From: CAYSPU01 sp964432995
Lineage (GTDB): Bacteria; Verrucomicrobiota; Verrucomicrobiia; Limisphaerales; JAHDYP01
Direction: 5' to 3'
Length of the DNA: 47,167 nt
Assembly (NCBI GenBank): GCA_964432995.1
Contig: CAYSPU010000008.1
Location: 1-47,167 of the forward strand
How positions within the stretch are numbered: position 1 is the stretch's first letter; each line of letters opens with the position of its first letter. Below are positions 7,301 through 13,534 of this stretch, one piece after another. The position numbers and the translations under genes were made by a program. Under the pieces are notes generated by a model, which was given only the letters and a program-made list of their open reading frames with translations, was not told where the DNA came from and made no database searches.

Positions 7301-9074
7301 CGCTGCAGCTCGGAAGAAGCTGATCGCGACGCTCAAGACCGAGAATCCAGCCCTGTTCCGGGAGTTTGCGCGCAGTTTGCGGGCGATGGAGGGGGCAAAC
7401 GCTCTGCTACGCTCGACGGGGCAGTTTCCGCTATGCGCGAAAGGTCGCATTAACACCTATGCCGTTTTTGCGGAACATAACCGCGCGATGCTCAACCTCG
7501 GCGGTGCAGCCGGTTGTGTAGTCCCAGCCGGCATCGCCACCGACGACACGACCAAGGAGTTCTTCCAGTCGCTGGTCGACGCCGAGACGCTGCACGCGCT
7601 GCTACACTTCGAAAACGAGGAGCGGCTGTTCGTCGGGGTCAACAACATGTTCCGCTTTGTGCTCCTGACGATGGGAGGGGGTAAGAACACTGCCAAAGCT
7701 GCACATATTTGTGCTTTTGCTCGGAATGCAGCCCAGGCGCGTGATCCACAACGACGGTACACGCTTAGCGCCGGTGAAATAGCATCGATCAACCCGAACA
7801 CTCGGACCTTCCCCACATTCCACTCGCGCCGCGATGCGGACATCAATCTGGCGATGTACCGGCGCGCCGGGATCCTGTGGCGTGAATCCGATGAGAGCTG
7901 CGGCAACCCATGGGGGCTGCGATTCCTGCAGGGGTTATTCAACATGGCTTCGGATTCTGGTCTTTTCCGCACCCGGGCACAGCTTGAGGCCCAGGGCTGC
8001 AAGCGCGAAGGGAACCACTTCGTCGGCAAGCAGGAGCGGTTTCTTCCGCTCTTTGAAGCCAAGATGGTTCACCATTTCGACCACCGCTTCGCCACCTACG
8101 AGGGAGCAACACAGGCCAACCTCAACAAGGGGACTCTGCCACAGGCATCGGATCAGCAGCATTCAAACCCGGACTTTGCAGCCACCCCCGAGTATTGGGT
8201 GGATTCCGCCGAGGTAGCCACCCGCCTGGAAGACCGTTGGTCCCAGGGCTGGCTCTTAGGCTGGCGCGATATCACGAATGCGCACAACGAGCGCACCGTG
8301 ATCGCCTCCCTGATTCCAAGGGCGGCGGTGGGGCACAAGCTCCCCTTGATGTTGCCGGCGCAGCAACCCTCAGTGGTGGCCTGTCTATATGCGTCGCTGT
8401 GCAGCTTTGCCTTGGACTATGCTGCACGCCAGAAAGTGGGCGGCACGAGCCTCACGTACTTTATCGTCAAACAACTCCCCGTCCTTGCCCCTTCCGTTTA
8501 CGGGGCGGCCACCGCGTGGGATCGGGGTGTGCTCCTGCGCGACTGGGTATTGGCGCGGGTATTGGAACTCACCTACACAGCCTGGGATCTCGAACCGTTC
8601 GCCAAGGGCTGTTTGGAAAGCGCGAACGGGGAATGGCGAACGGGGAGCGGCGAACAGGGAACGGTGGAGGGCGAACGGGGAATGGCGAACAGCGAACCGC
8701 AAACCGGGCTGGCGGGCTACTGGCAGCAGTATTCCCCCCATTCGCCGTTCGCCGTTCGCCGCTCGCCACTCGCGCCCTCCTCGCCCCCTCCCTTCCGCTG
8801 GGATGCCCAGCGCCGCTTTCTCCTCCGCTGCGAACTCGACGCCGCGTTCTTCCATCTCTACGGCCTGAACCGCGACGACACGGCCTGCGTGATGGACACC
8901 TTTCCCATCGTGCGGAAGCACGACGAAAAGGAGCATGGCGAATACCGGACCAAGCGGGCGATCCTGGAGATCTACGATGCGATGGCGGAGGCCGTGCGCT
9001 CGGGCCACCCCTATGCCACCCGTCTGGACCCGCCCCCGGCAGATCCGGCATGCTGCCATCCCTCTAAACCCTGA
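4302..9074 (+). CDS. drmMI: Large N6-adenine DNA methyltransferase, DISARM DrmMI-like, with four in-frame repeat insertions
   Basis: This 1590-residue protein has the layout of Eco57I/DrmMI-type adenine methyltransferases. It has a SYYTPDSLVQ element before the catalytic domain, SAM-binding motif I DPACGSGHF (D711), catalytic motif IV NPPW (N974), then a long target-recognition and C-terminal region. A TTG at 4296 also opens the frame, but the ATG at 4302, 2 bases after the helicase stop, is preferred. Four stretches do not belong to the family: residues about 71-87, 321-347, 518-701 and 1441-1491. Each is the translation of heptanucleotide repeats (ANGEWRT-like and SPFAVRH-like peptides). 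The third lies between SYYTPDS and motif I and contains a whole second gene in another frame. No stop codon is introduced, so the enzyme may still be made as one polypeptide, or may be split at RNA level. It would modify host DNA as the self-marking arm of the defence system. Confidence 0.85.
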   Translation: MASRRITRSREAQLAFDALQIEGGLLSPEWLSRIAQLTAGAQSEADYRVPKGLNLRDEIGRYWRIAQAYWGERRSAGGDWRTASGAGLGGPALAAMLREVFGFASLAPVEPITIAGRSFPLGHAALAGRVPVVIAHAATGLDTPSPEFGDDGRRRSAFGLAQEYLNAAEGALWGVATDGVTLRILRDNASLTRPAWIEADLARIFSEERYADFAVLWLLLHETRFGRDSQPAADCPLESWREAGRAEGTRAREYLRQGVEEAVVALGQGFLAHPANQALATALREGSLSDRDYFAQLLRLVYRLIFLLTVEERGLLHPREREQRAANSERGTGSDDPPFSVRHSPFALYANGYSLRRLCQRALKRSAHDRFSDLWQSLKIVLRGLAQGEPRLGLPALAGLFAPHQCPDLDAAQLENRALLLALFKLAWLRHDGALARVNWRDMGPEELGSVYESLLELVPQLTRDGRQFGFASTDESRGNARKTSGSYYTPDSLVQVLLDTALEPVIAKCLEDAGRLANGEWRTENGSWQPFDNKWSKEAHRSYVYRVLSRSGSVAACPQAGAGSLSSDLAFPGHREVRAHVADASGGGVHPLERGGGVGTPLHGRVHPVPEESQRQPSGTGDTVDLECGPGFLPAGGSEPSALQNQAPWPEDPQSGAESSTTTEGGRIANGEERAANGAEEIACLWRSTPFAVRHSLFAEQALLALSIVDPACGSGHFLLAAARRLASHVARLQANGTPSGPEYRHALRQVVGRCIHGVDLNPMAVELCKVSLWMEAVDPGLPLTFLNSHIQHGNALLGATPDLMAQGIPDAAWEPLEGDDRKIASALKKRNKQSASGQRSFDTLWSQPATISAEAVTAAVRDLEAAPDADPAALARKEARWDDILASAAYRHQKFVADAWCAAFVWPKQPGPPAEAAPTNELWRQIRDAQGQPPALTSATTRELASQFHFFHWHLQFPLVFAKGGFDVVLGNPPWEQMEISEEEWFASRMPEISAAPNAAARKKLIATLKTENPALFREFARSLRAMEGANALLRSTGQFPLCAKGRINTYAVFAEHNRAMLNLGGAAGCVVPAGIATDDTTKEFFQSLVDAETLHALLHFENEERLFVGVNNMFRFVLLTMGGGKNTAKAAHICAFARNAAQARDPQRRYTLSAGEIASINPNTRTFPTFHSRRDADINLAMYRRAGILWRESDESCGNPWGLRFLQGLFNMASDSGLFRTRAQLEAQGCKREGNHFVGKQERFLPLFEAKMVHHFDHRFATYEGATQANLNKGTLPQASDQQHSNPDFAATPEYWVDSAEVATRLEDRWSQGWLLGWRDITNAHNERTVIASLIPRAAVGHKLPLMLPAQQPSVVACLYASLCSFALDYAARQKVGGTSLTYFIVKQLPVLAPSVYGAATAWDRGVLLRDWVLARVLELTYTAWDLEPFAKGCLESANGEWRTGSGEQGTVEGERGMANSEPQTGLAGYWQQYSPHSPFAVRRSPLAPSSPPPFRWDAQRRFLLRCELDAAFFHLYGLNRDDTACVMDTFPIVRKHDEKEHGEYRTKRAILEIYDAMAEAVRSGHPYATRLDPPPADPACCHPSKP
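4513..4561 (+). repeat. Heptad repeat tract E1 inside drmMI (left-type only)
   Basis: Seven consecutive 7-base units in perfect register, starting GCGAACG, GCGAAGC and GCGGGCG. The translation in the methyltransferase frame is a GERRSAGGDWRTASG-type peptide between a YW motif and LREVFGF. No matching right arm was found downstream, unlike the other three loci. Confidence 0.8.
5263..5342 (+). repeat. Heptad repeat hairpin E2 inside drmMI
   Basis: The left arm (5263-5302) is made of GCGAAC-type heptads. The right arm (5309-5340) is made of CCGTTCG/CCATTCG heptads. The arms pair over about 32 bases with few mismatches, and the innermost GGGT/ACCC pairs perfectly around a 6-base loop at 5303-5308. 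In the methyltransferase frame it adds about 30 residues (ending FSVRHSPFA) between GLLHP and LYANGYSLRR, which should be adjacent in an uninterrupted protein. Confidence 0.85.
5853..5898 (+). repeat. E3 upstream heptad arm and small hairpin
   Basis: Four left-type heptads in register (GCGAACG, GCGAATG, GAGAACC, GAGAACG) end in a local hairpin. GAACGGC (5876-5882) pairs perfectly with GCCGTTC (5891-5897) around an 8-base loop. It lies just upstream of the ribosome-binding site of the nested S23-family gene. Confidence 0.75.
5913..5919 (+). promoter_or_regulatory. Shine-Dalgarno sequence of the nested S23-family gene
   Basis: A perfect AAGGAGG lies 12 bases before the ATG at 5932. The spacing is slightly long. 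Its presence within a coding region argues that the nested gene is translated on its own. Confidence 0.7.
5932..6309 (+). CDS. Four-helix-bundle protein, 23S rRNA-intervening-sequence (S23/IVP) family, nested within drmMI
   Basis: This 125-residue protein has the full-length family signature: YRDLEVWQLARKL at the N-terminus, FPDTERFGLTSQMRRAAVSI in the middle, then SNVAEGWGR and GSLVELETQL. All conserved landmarks are present, with no frameshift or stop, which suggests selection on this frame. The family is known from ORFs in the intervening sequences of 23S rRNA genes (for example Leptospira and Coxiella) and is related to the Avd protein of diversity-generating retroelements; its basic protein binds nucleic acid in the Avd case. 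Here it lies in frame 1 of the + strand while the surrounding methyltransferase reads in frame 3, so about 378 bases are dual-coding. It has its own AAGGAGG ribosome-binding site, and heptad hairpins stand on both sides. Its function is unknown; a role in maintaining or processing the element is inference. Confidence 0.9.
   Translation: MSIESYRDLEVWQLARKLVLEVYHLTSPFPDTERFGLTSQMRRAAVSIPSNVAEGWGRHYTAEFIQFLRKANGSLVELETQLILSADLGFCPQEAANLLLCKTKLLGQKILNLERSLQRRQKAAE
6310..6402 (+). repeat. E3 downstream heptad hairpin
   Basis: Left-type heptads (GCGAACG, GCGAAGA, GCGAGCA, GCGAACG) start immediately after the stop of the nested gene. A 27-base loop and right-type heptads (6372-6401: CCGTTCG, CCGTTCG, CCACTCA, CTGTTCG) follow. 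The right arm can pair with this left arm or with the arm upstream of the nested gene, so two alternative folds exist. Confidence 0.8.
8622..8772 (+). repeat. Heptad repeat hairpin E4 inside drmMI
   Basis: Twelve left-type heptads in unbroken register (8622-8705: GCGAACG, GGGAATG and so on), a loop of about 32 bases, then five right-type heptads (8738-8772: CCATTCG, CCGTTCG, CCGTTCG, CCGCTCG, CCACTCG). In the protein it adds roughly 55 residues between LEPFAK and PPFRWDAQRRFLLRCEL, which look contiguous in the family. It is the longest of the four tracts. Confidence 0.85.
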
Positions 9075-9079
9075 ATTCC

Positions 9080-10141
9080 ATGGGCAAGAAGACTTCAGTG
9101 CAGCAGCCTGTGCCGCCCGGCGGCGAGTTGATCCTCTACCAGGCCGAGGATGGTCAAGCCCGGGTCCAGTGCCGGTTTGACCAAGGAACGCTGTGGCTTA
9201 CCCAGGCGCAAATCGCAGAGCTATTTCAAACGACACCTCAGAACGTGACCCTGCATCTGAAGGCAGTTTACGCCGAGGGAGAGCTCACCGAGTCGGCAAC
9301 TTGTAAGGAATACTTACAAGTTCGCCAGGAAGGGAATCGTTCTGTCACCCGGCAACTGCGCCACTACAGGCTGGAGGCGATTCTCGCCGTGGGCTACCGC
9401 GTCCGCTCGCCACGGGGCACCCAATTCCGGCAGTGGGCCACGGCCCGGCTGGAGGAGTACCTGCGCAAGGGCTTCACGATGGACGACGAGCGGCTGAAGA
9501 ATCCGCCCGGCCCGGGTGTTCCCGACTACTTCGACGAACTGCTGGAGCGCATACGGGACATCCGCGCCAGCGAGAAGCGGATGTACCTCCAGGTGCGAAA
9601 CGTCCTGGCTTTGGCTGCGGACTACGATTCCACGGCGGCGGAAGCCCAGGAGTTCTTCCAGGTGGTGCAGAACAAACTCCATTTCGCGATTACGGGCCGG
9701 ACGGCGCCGGAGTTGATCGCCGACCGTGCCGATGCCGACAAGCCCAACATGGGGCTCACAGCCTGGAGAGGCGGCAAGGTGCGCAAGGCGGATGTGGCGG
9801 TGGCAAAGAATTACCTGAATGAGGGCGGAATCGCCGAACTCAACCGCATCGTGGTGTTCCTCGACTTCGCCGGAGATCAGGCCAGATGGCGCAAGCAGGT
9901 CTTCCTGAAAGACTGGCGGGAGAAACTCGACCAGTTCCTGCGATTCAATGAGCGGGGAGTTCTGCCAGGCGCCGGCCAGGTGAGCCGGGAACAAGCGGAC
10001 CGTATCGCCCATGACCAATACACGCGGTTCGAAGAGCGGCGGCGCACGGCGGTTGAACTTGAGGCGGAGGCGGCACTGACCCGGCAGCTCAAGGATGCCG
10101 CCAAGAACAGGCCGCCGCCCCCGCCGCGGGAGCCATCGTGA
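9080..10141 (+). CDS. rhuM: RhuM family protein
   Basis: This 353-residue protein shows the RhuM (COG3943, 'virulence protein') layout. An N-terminal DNA-binding-like segment reads LTQAQIAELFQTTPQNVTLH, followed by RHYRLEAILAVGYRVRS and FRQWATARLEEYL. A second domain holds the TAPELIADRADADKPNMGL stretch typical of the family's C-terminal half. RhuM proteins are common inside type I restriction operons and defence islands; their biochemical role is not established. The gene starts 5 bases after the methyltransferase stop and overlaps the HNH gene by 4 bases (GTGA), so it is part of the same operon. Length is normal for the family. Confidence 0.88.
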   Translation: MGKKTSVQQPVPPGGELILYQAEDGQARVQCRFDQGTLWLTQAQIAELFQTTPQNVTLHLKAVYAEGELTESATCKEYLQVRQEGNRSVTRQLRHYRLEAILAVGYRVRSPRGTQFRQWATARLEEYLRKGFTMDDERLKNPPGPGVPDYFDELLERIRDIRASEKRMYLQVRNVLALAADYDSTAAEAQEFFQVVQNKLHFAITGRTAPELIADRADADKPNMGLTAWRGGKVRKADVAVAKNYLNEGGIAELNRIVVFLDFAGDQARWRKQVFLKDWREKLDQFLRFNERGVLPGAGQVSREQADRIAHDQYTRFEERRRTAVELEAEAALTRQLKDAAKNRPPPPPREPS

Positions 10142-10926
10142 GCACGCAGCCCCCTACGCCCTCGAGTTTGTCGTCGGCCATTGTGTCCCTCCTCGAGAAG
10201 GCCGCGACAGATAACGGTTTCGACCGGGAGTCGCCCACGGCGGGTGCGTGGTTGGGTTTTGCCAGCACACAGTGCCCGCTGCAAATCTGGCTGGGGATGA
10301 CGGGCGCAGGGTCCTTCGCGGCGGCGTTCTCCCAACAGAATGTCGCCCTCGCGCTTGGCGAGTGGGGTTCGCCGTTGGAGGAGGGATTGCCGGCAGATGC
10401 CAAGGGTGGTCGTGTTGTCCTGGGTATTCCGGTTCTCCATCGGCTGCTTCGGCGTGCCTTCCAACTCAGCAAGAGCCTGCCCGATGCGCTGCTGAAGACC
10501 TTCAAGGCGAGCACCGCCAACCTGCCGCACGCAACCGAAGCGGAACGGCTCGTCGTCCGGCGGATTGGTCAGGACATCTTTCGGGCTGGCTTGCTGGAAT
10601 ACTGGGAGGGGCGATGCGCCATCACCGGGCTTGCCGTGCCGGAGTTGCTCCGCGCCAGCCACACCAAGCCGTGGGCCGATTGTTCGACCGACGCGGAGCG
10701 CCTGGACGTCTACAACGGATTCCTCCTGGCGCCGCAGTGGGATGCTGCCTTCGACCGTGGCTTCGTCACGGTGGAGGACTCCGGTGCCGTGACGGTGTCG
10801 CCCTGTCTGGATGCCGCCGCAATCCTGGCGCTTGGCCTGACTCCAGGTGCCGCGATCAACGCGCTAAACGACCAGCACCGCGTCTATCTCGCCTGGCACC
10901 GCGGAAAGGTGTTCAAGGCGGGTTAG
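10138..10926 (+). CDS. HNH endonuclease domain protein
   Basis: This 262-residue protein starts at a GTG overlapping the RhuM stop. The first 150 residues have no motif I recognise. The last third is an HNH_2-type nuclease: YWEGRCAITGL, then LLRASHTKPW (first H), YNGFLL (N) and APQWDAAFDRG. The position often occupied by the third histidine of such domains is W (PQWDAAFD), a variant I believe also occurs in relatives, so activity is uncertain. As the last gene of the operon it could be the effector nuclease, or an independent passenger; the sequence does not decide. It converges on a broken ParB-like gene that ends 17 bases away. Confidence 0.8.
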   Translation: MSTQPPTPSSLSSAIVSLLEKAATDNGFDRESPTAGAWLGFASTQCPLQIWLGMTGAGSFAAAFSQQNVALALGEWGSPLEEGLPADAKGGRVVLGIPVLHRLLRRAFQLSKSLPDALLKTFKASTANLPHATEAERLVVRRIGQDIFRAGLLEYWEGRCAITGLAVPELLRASHTKPWADCSTDAERLDVYNGFLLAPQWDAAFDRGFVTVEDSGAVTVSPCLDAAAILALGLTPGAAINALNDQHRVYLAWHRGKVFKAG

Positions 10927-10942
10927 GGCATGGTAGTGGGCC

Positions 10943-11244
10943 TCAAGAGAGAGGTGAGGGCGGATGCTCGGGAAGCAACACAGAGACGAGGCAATCGGCT
11001 TCCGTGTGGCCGAGTTCCTTCAGCGCATGGTCGCGCATGTGACCGTCCAAAAGCAGGTATTTCCCACCTCTGCTCTGGGGATGAACCATGAGCGGCTCGA
11101 CCAGCCCGACCAGGGGATCGAAGAAACGATGGCGCTGTACCGCCCGGCTTCCTTGGGCGAATCCTTGATTTGACGCACGGGCAGGATGTCGTCCAAGGCC
11201 AGGCGCACCTTGGGCATTTCGAAACCGAGTTTCGGTTCGCTCAT
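10943..11244 (-). pseudogene. ParB/RepB-like N-terminal domain, frameshifted and truncated
   Basis: From the ATG at 11244 the frame begins MSEPKLGFEMPKVRLALDDI and continues DSPKEAGRYSAIVSSI, a ParB-type N-terminus. It then shifts near 11115; in the next frame the homology goes on with LVGLVEPLMVHPQ, GGKYLLLDGHMRDHALKEL and GHTEADCLVS before ending early. One base has therefore been gained or lost, and the remaining two thirds of a normal protein are absent. The ATG overlaps the stop of the recombinase remnant (ATGA), the arrangement of an intact recombinase-ParB cassette, now decayed. Confidence 0.75.
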
Positions 11245-11600
11245 GCTTCCTCCCCTCCAGCCTGTTTGAGTTTGTTCGCCAACTGCGCGGGCAGGGTCGA
11301 AAGCCCCTCCGCCCGGAGCAGGTTCACGAGGTTGTCGTCGGCCAGCGGCTTTCGGAACGCCGTCACGATGAACGTCAGCTTGTCCTCGCACACTTTTGCC
11401 TTAAGCACGAACGAGCGTTGGCGCTGCTGCTCACGGCGAAACGCGCTCACCAACCCCTCGGCGCTTGTGCGTCCCTTTTTGGGGGGCCGGCCGGTTTCAA
11501 CGTCCTGGATCATCTGGGCCAGCGAGCCGCGGCCCCGGATGTTGAGGCCGCTCTTCCCGTCGTCCGAGTACTCCTTCATCCTCAGCCGAACGATGCTCGA
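11241..11600 (-). pseudogene. Serine recombinase (resolvase/invertase family) remnant
   Basis: The segment reads MKEYSDDGKSGLNIRGRG then SLAQMIQDVETG, which matches the N-terminal catalytic-domain stretch of large serine recombinases (the YSDEGKSGL...GR motif). The expected ILVYDVSRWGRF continuation is missing. The frame instead jumps to an unrelated-looking basic tail ending LLRAEGLSTLPAQLANKLKQ. The catalytic serine region is absent at the N-terminal side. It is best read as an internally deleted gene, whose tail may be the original C-terminus of the recombinase or of a neighbouring partition gene. It marks an old integration event beside the defence genes. Confidence 0.65.
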
Positions 11601-11710
11601 ACATAGGACCACCGGTTCGTTGATCAAGAACCAATGACAAGGGTCAGACCATAGCACGGGCTGTGGTCGCTGGGGTTCCACGGCCTATAGAGTCTAAGCC
11701 CGACACCGAC

Positions 11711-13084
11711 TCAGCCTCCGAGGGCACTGGGGGCCTGGAGTCGCCACGCGCCGCGGGTGAAATCGGGAACGGCCACGGGGGCGCTGCCTTGGGAAACCGA
11801 CGCGACGCTGAGCGGCACAACGCAGCTCCAGGAGACGGCATCGTAGACGGTCAGGTCGAGGGGCAACCCCTCGCGGAGGCACTGGATCAAGCGCCAGTTC
11901 ATGACGAAGTCCATGCCGCCGTGTCCGCCGGACTGCTGTGCCTTGGCGCTGAGTTGCCTCCAAAGCGGATGGCCGTACCGGTCGTGGTACGGCTGCAGAT
12001 CGGTGATCCAGCCCTCGGGTTGACCGTCGAGATGCAAGCGAGGTGGGTAGTCGCAGAAGGTGCCCGTGGTGCCGGCGATCAGGTTGATCCGGCTGTAGGG
12101 GCGCGACTGCACCATCGAGAACTGCACCAGGATCGTGCGACCCAACGCCGTTCGGATCAGCGACGTGTTCATGTCCCCGCAGGCGAACTGCTCGTGTCGA
12201 CGCGGGTCGTCGGCGGGGAGGGCGTCGCGACGCTTGCTCAAGCCGAGTTCCCGCGAGCTCATCGAGACCAGGTGGTCGAACTGGTCGCCGGCGTTGATTC
12301 CCAGGTATTCGGCGACGGGGCCGAGCCCGTGCGTCGGATACAAATTGCCATTGAGGGTGGAGACGAATCGCCGGCGCCAGATCGCACTGTCTGCGTTCTG
12401 CAGGAGATAGTCGCGAGCCTCGTGCAGGTAGCCGGCCTCGGCATGGGTTAGGTCGCCGAACACGCTCTGGCGAGCCATGCGCAGCACGAGCAATTCGATC
12501 TCGCCATAGCAGCAATTCTCCAACATCAGGCAATGACGGCGGGTCTGCTCGGCCGTGTCCACCAACTGCCAGCACTCGTCGAGCGTCATGGCGGCGGGCA
12601 CTTCGATGGCCACATGCTTGCCTTGTCGCATGGCGCAGACTGCCATCGGGACGTGCCAATCCCAGGGGGTGGCGATGTAGACCAGTTCGACGTCCTCGCG
12701 CCGGCATAGGCCTTCGTAACCCGTTTCCCCTTTCGCGTAGCCGGCAGGTTCGGGTTGGCCCTTGGCGGCGACGCGCTGCTGGGCAGCCTTCACGCGGTCG
12801 GGCACCACATCGCAGACGGCTCTGATTTCGACGCCCTCGATGTCCAGCAGGTTGCCGAGCAAGCTCGAGCCCCGACCGCCGACACCGATGAACCCGACGC
12901 GGACTCGGTCCATGGGCGGGAACTTGAGGCCGAACAGTCGTTGCTGGCCGGGGTTGGGCTGGGGAACCACCGCTTGCGGTTCGGACGCCGGGGCGCTCGT
13001 GATGGCGCCGAGGCTGGCAGTGGTGACGCCCGCCGCGGCCAGGAACTCACGACGGGAACAACAACCGCTGGATGGTGTGGTCAT
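11711..13084 (-). CDS. Gfo/Idh/MocA oxidoreductase of the GH109 type, Tat-exported
   Basis: This 457-residue protein starts MTTPSSGCCSRREFLAAAG, a twin-arginine signal, so it is exported folded. The Rossmann motif VGFIGVGGRGSSLLGNLL follows, then family landmarks IATPWDWHVPM, GKHVAIEVPAAMTLDECW, LENCCYGEIE, NGNLYPTHGLGPVAEYLGI and GDMNTSLI. These match glycoside hydrolase family 109 (NAD-dependent alpha-N-acetylgalactosaminidase-like) closely. The reaction would be redox-assisted glycoside cleavage, although many relatives are uncharacterised. The start is chosen at the ATG directly before the Tat motif; the frame is open further upstream but carries no homology. It stands alone between a decayed recombinase module and a repeat-rich spacer. 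Confidence 0.88.
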   Translation of the reverse strand: MTTPSSGCCSRREFLAAAGVTTASLGAITSAPASEPQAVVPQPNPGQQRLFGLKFPPMDRVRVGFIGVGGRGSSLLGNLLDIEGVEIRAVCDVVPDRVKAAQQRVAAKGQPEPAGYAKGETGYEGLCRREDVELVYIATPWDWHVPMAVCAMRQGKHVAIEVPAAMTLDECWQLVDTAEQTRRHCLMLENCCYGEIELLVLRMARQSVFGDLTHAEAGYLHEARDYLLQNADSAIWRRRFVSTLNGNLYPTHGLGPVAEYLGINAGDQFDHLVSMSSRELGLSKRRDALPADDPRRHEQFACGDMNTSLIRTALGRTILVQFSMVQSRPYSRINLIAGTTGTFCDYPPRLHLDGQPEGWITDLQPYHDRYGHPLWRQLSAKAQQSGGHGGMDFVMNWRLIQCLREGLPLDLTVYDAVSWSCVVPLSVASVSQGSAPVAVPDFTRGAWRLQAPSALGG

Positions 13085-13534
13085 AGGTCTGATGGATGCG
13101 GCTTTCGACTTCCCATTCCGCCAGCAAGGGGGCGGCAAAGCAAGACCGGGCGCAGCCCAGCGAAGACTTGAGGGGCCGCCTCTTCCCTTGGGATTCAACA
13201 ACAAAGAAACCGAGACTCGAAGCGAGAGGCAGAGGCTGGCGGAATCCCTTCCGCCTTCGGCGTGCGACGGGAACCTGTGCCCGTGGCCCTGCCGGATGGG
13301 CGAGGTGCATGAGGTAGGGCGCGCTCTCCGCAGCGCGCCGGGAGCATGTGCTTCGGTGACTGTGTCTTGGCGGCGCCCTCGGAGAGGTCGCCCCACCTTC
13401 TGTGGGAGAAATGCCGGAGGGGCACCTCAGGGTCAGGCAGGGGCGCCCGGCCGCGGGCGTCCGCAGGAGAATACGCACCTGTCACCGACGACTGAGCGGA
13501 CACGCGAGGCCGCGTGTCCCTACCTCATGCGGCT
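13085..13534. repeat. Intergenic stretch with an inverted pair of hairpin repeats
   Basis: No gene was found in these 450 bases. Two related elements face each other. The first reads ATGAGGTAGGG followed by a perfect 8-bp hairpin GGCGCGCT/AGCGCGCC (about 13308-13340). The second has a perfect 9-bp hairpin GGACACGCG/CGCGTGTCC (about 13498-13519) followed by CCCTACCTCAT. They share the GGTAGGG/CCCTACC flank in opposite orientation, so they look like members of one dispersed hairpin repeat family. Confidence 0.65.

Noticed and set aside
8622..8772. CRISPR-like array
   Set aside because: The unit is 7 bases with no unique spacers, and no cas genes are present.
11663..12451. Open frame on the + strand opposite the GH109-type gene
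   Set aside because: Antisense to a gene with clear GH109 motifs.
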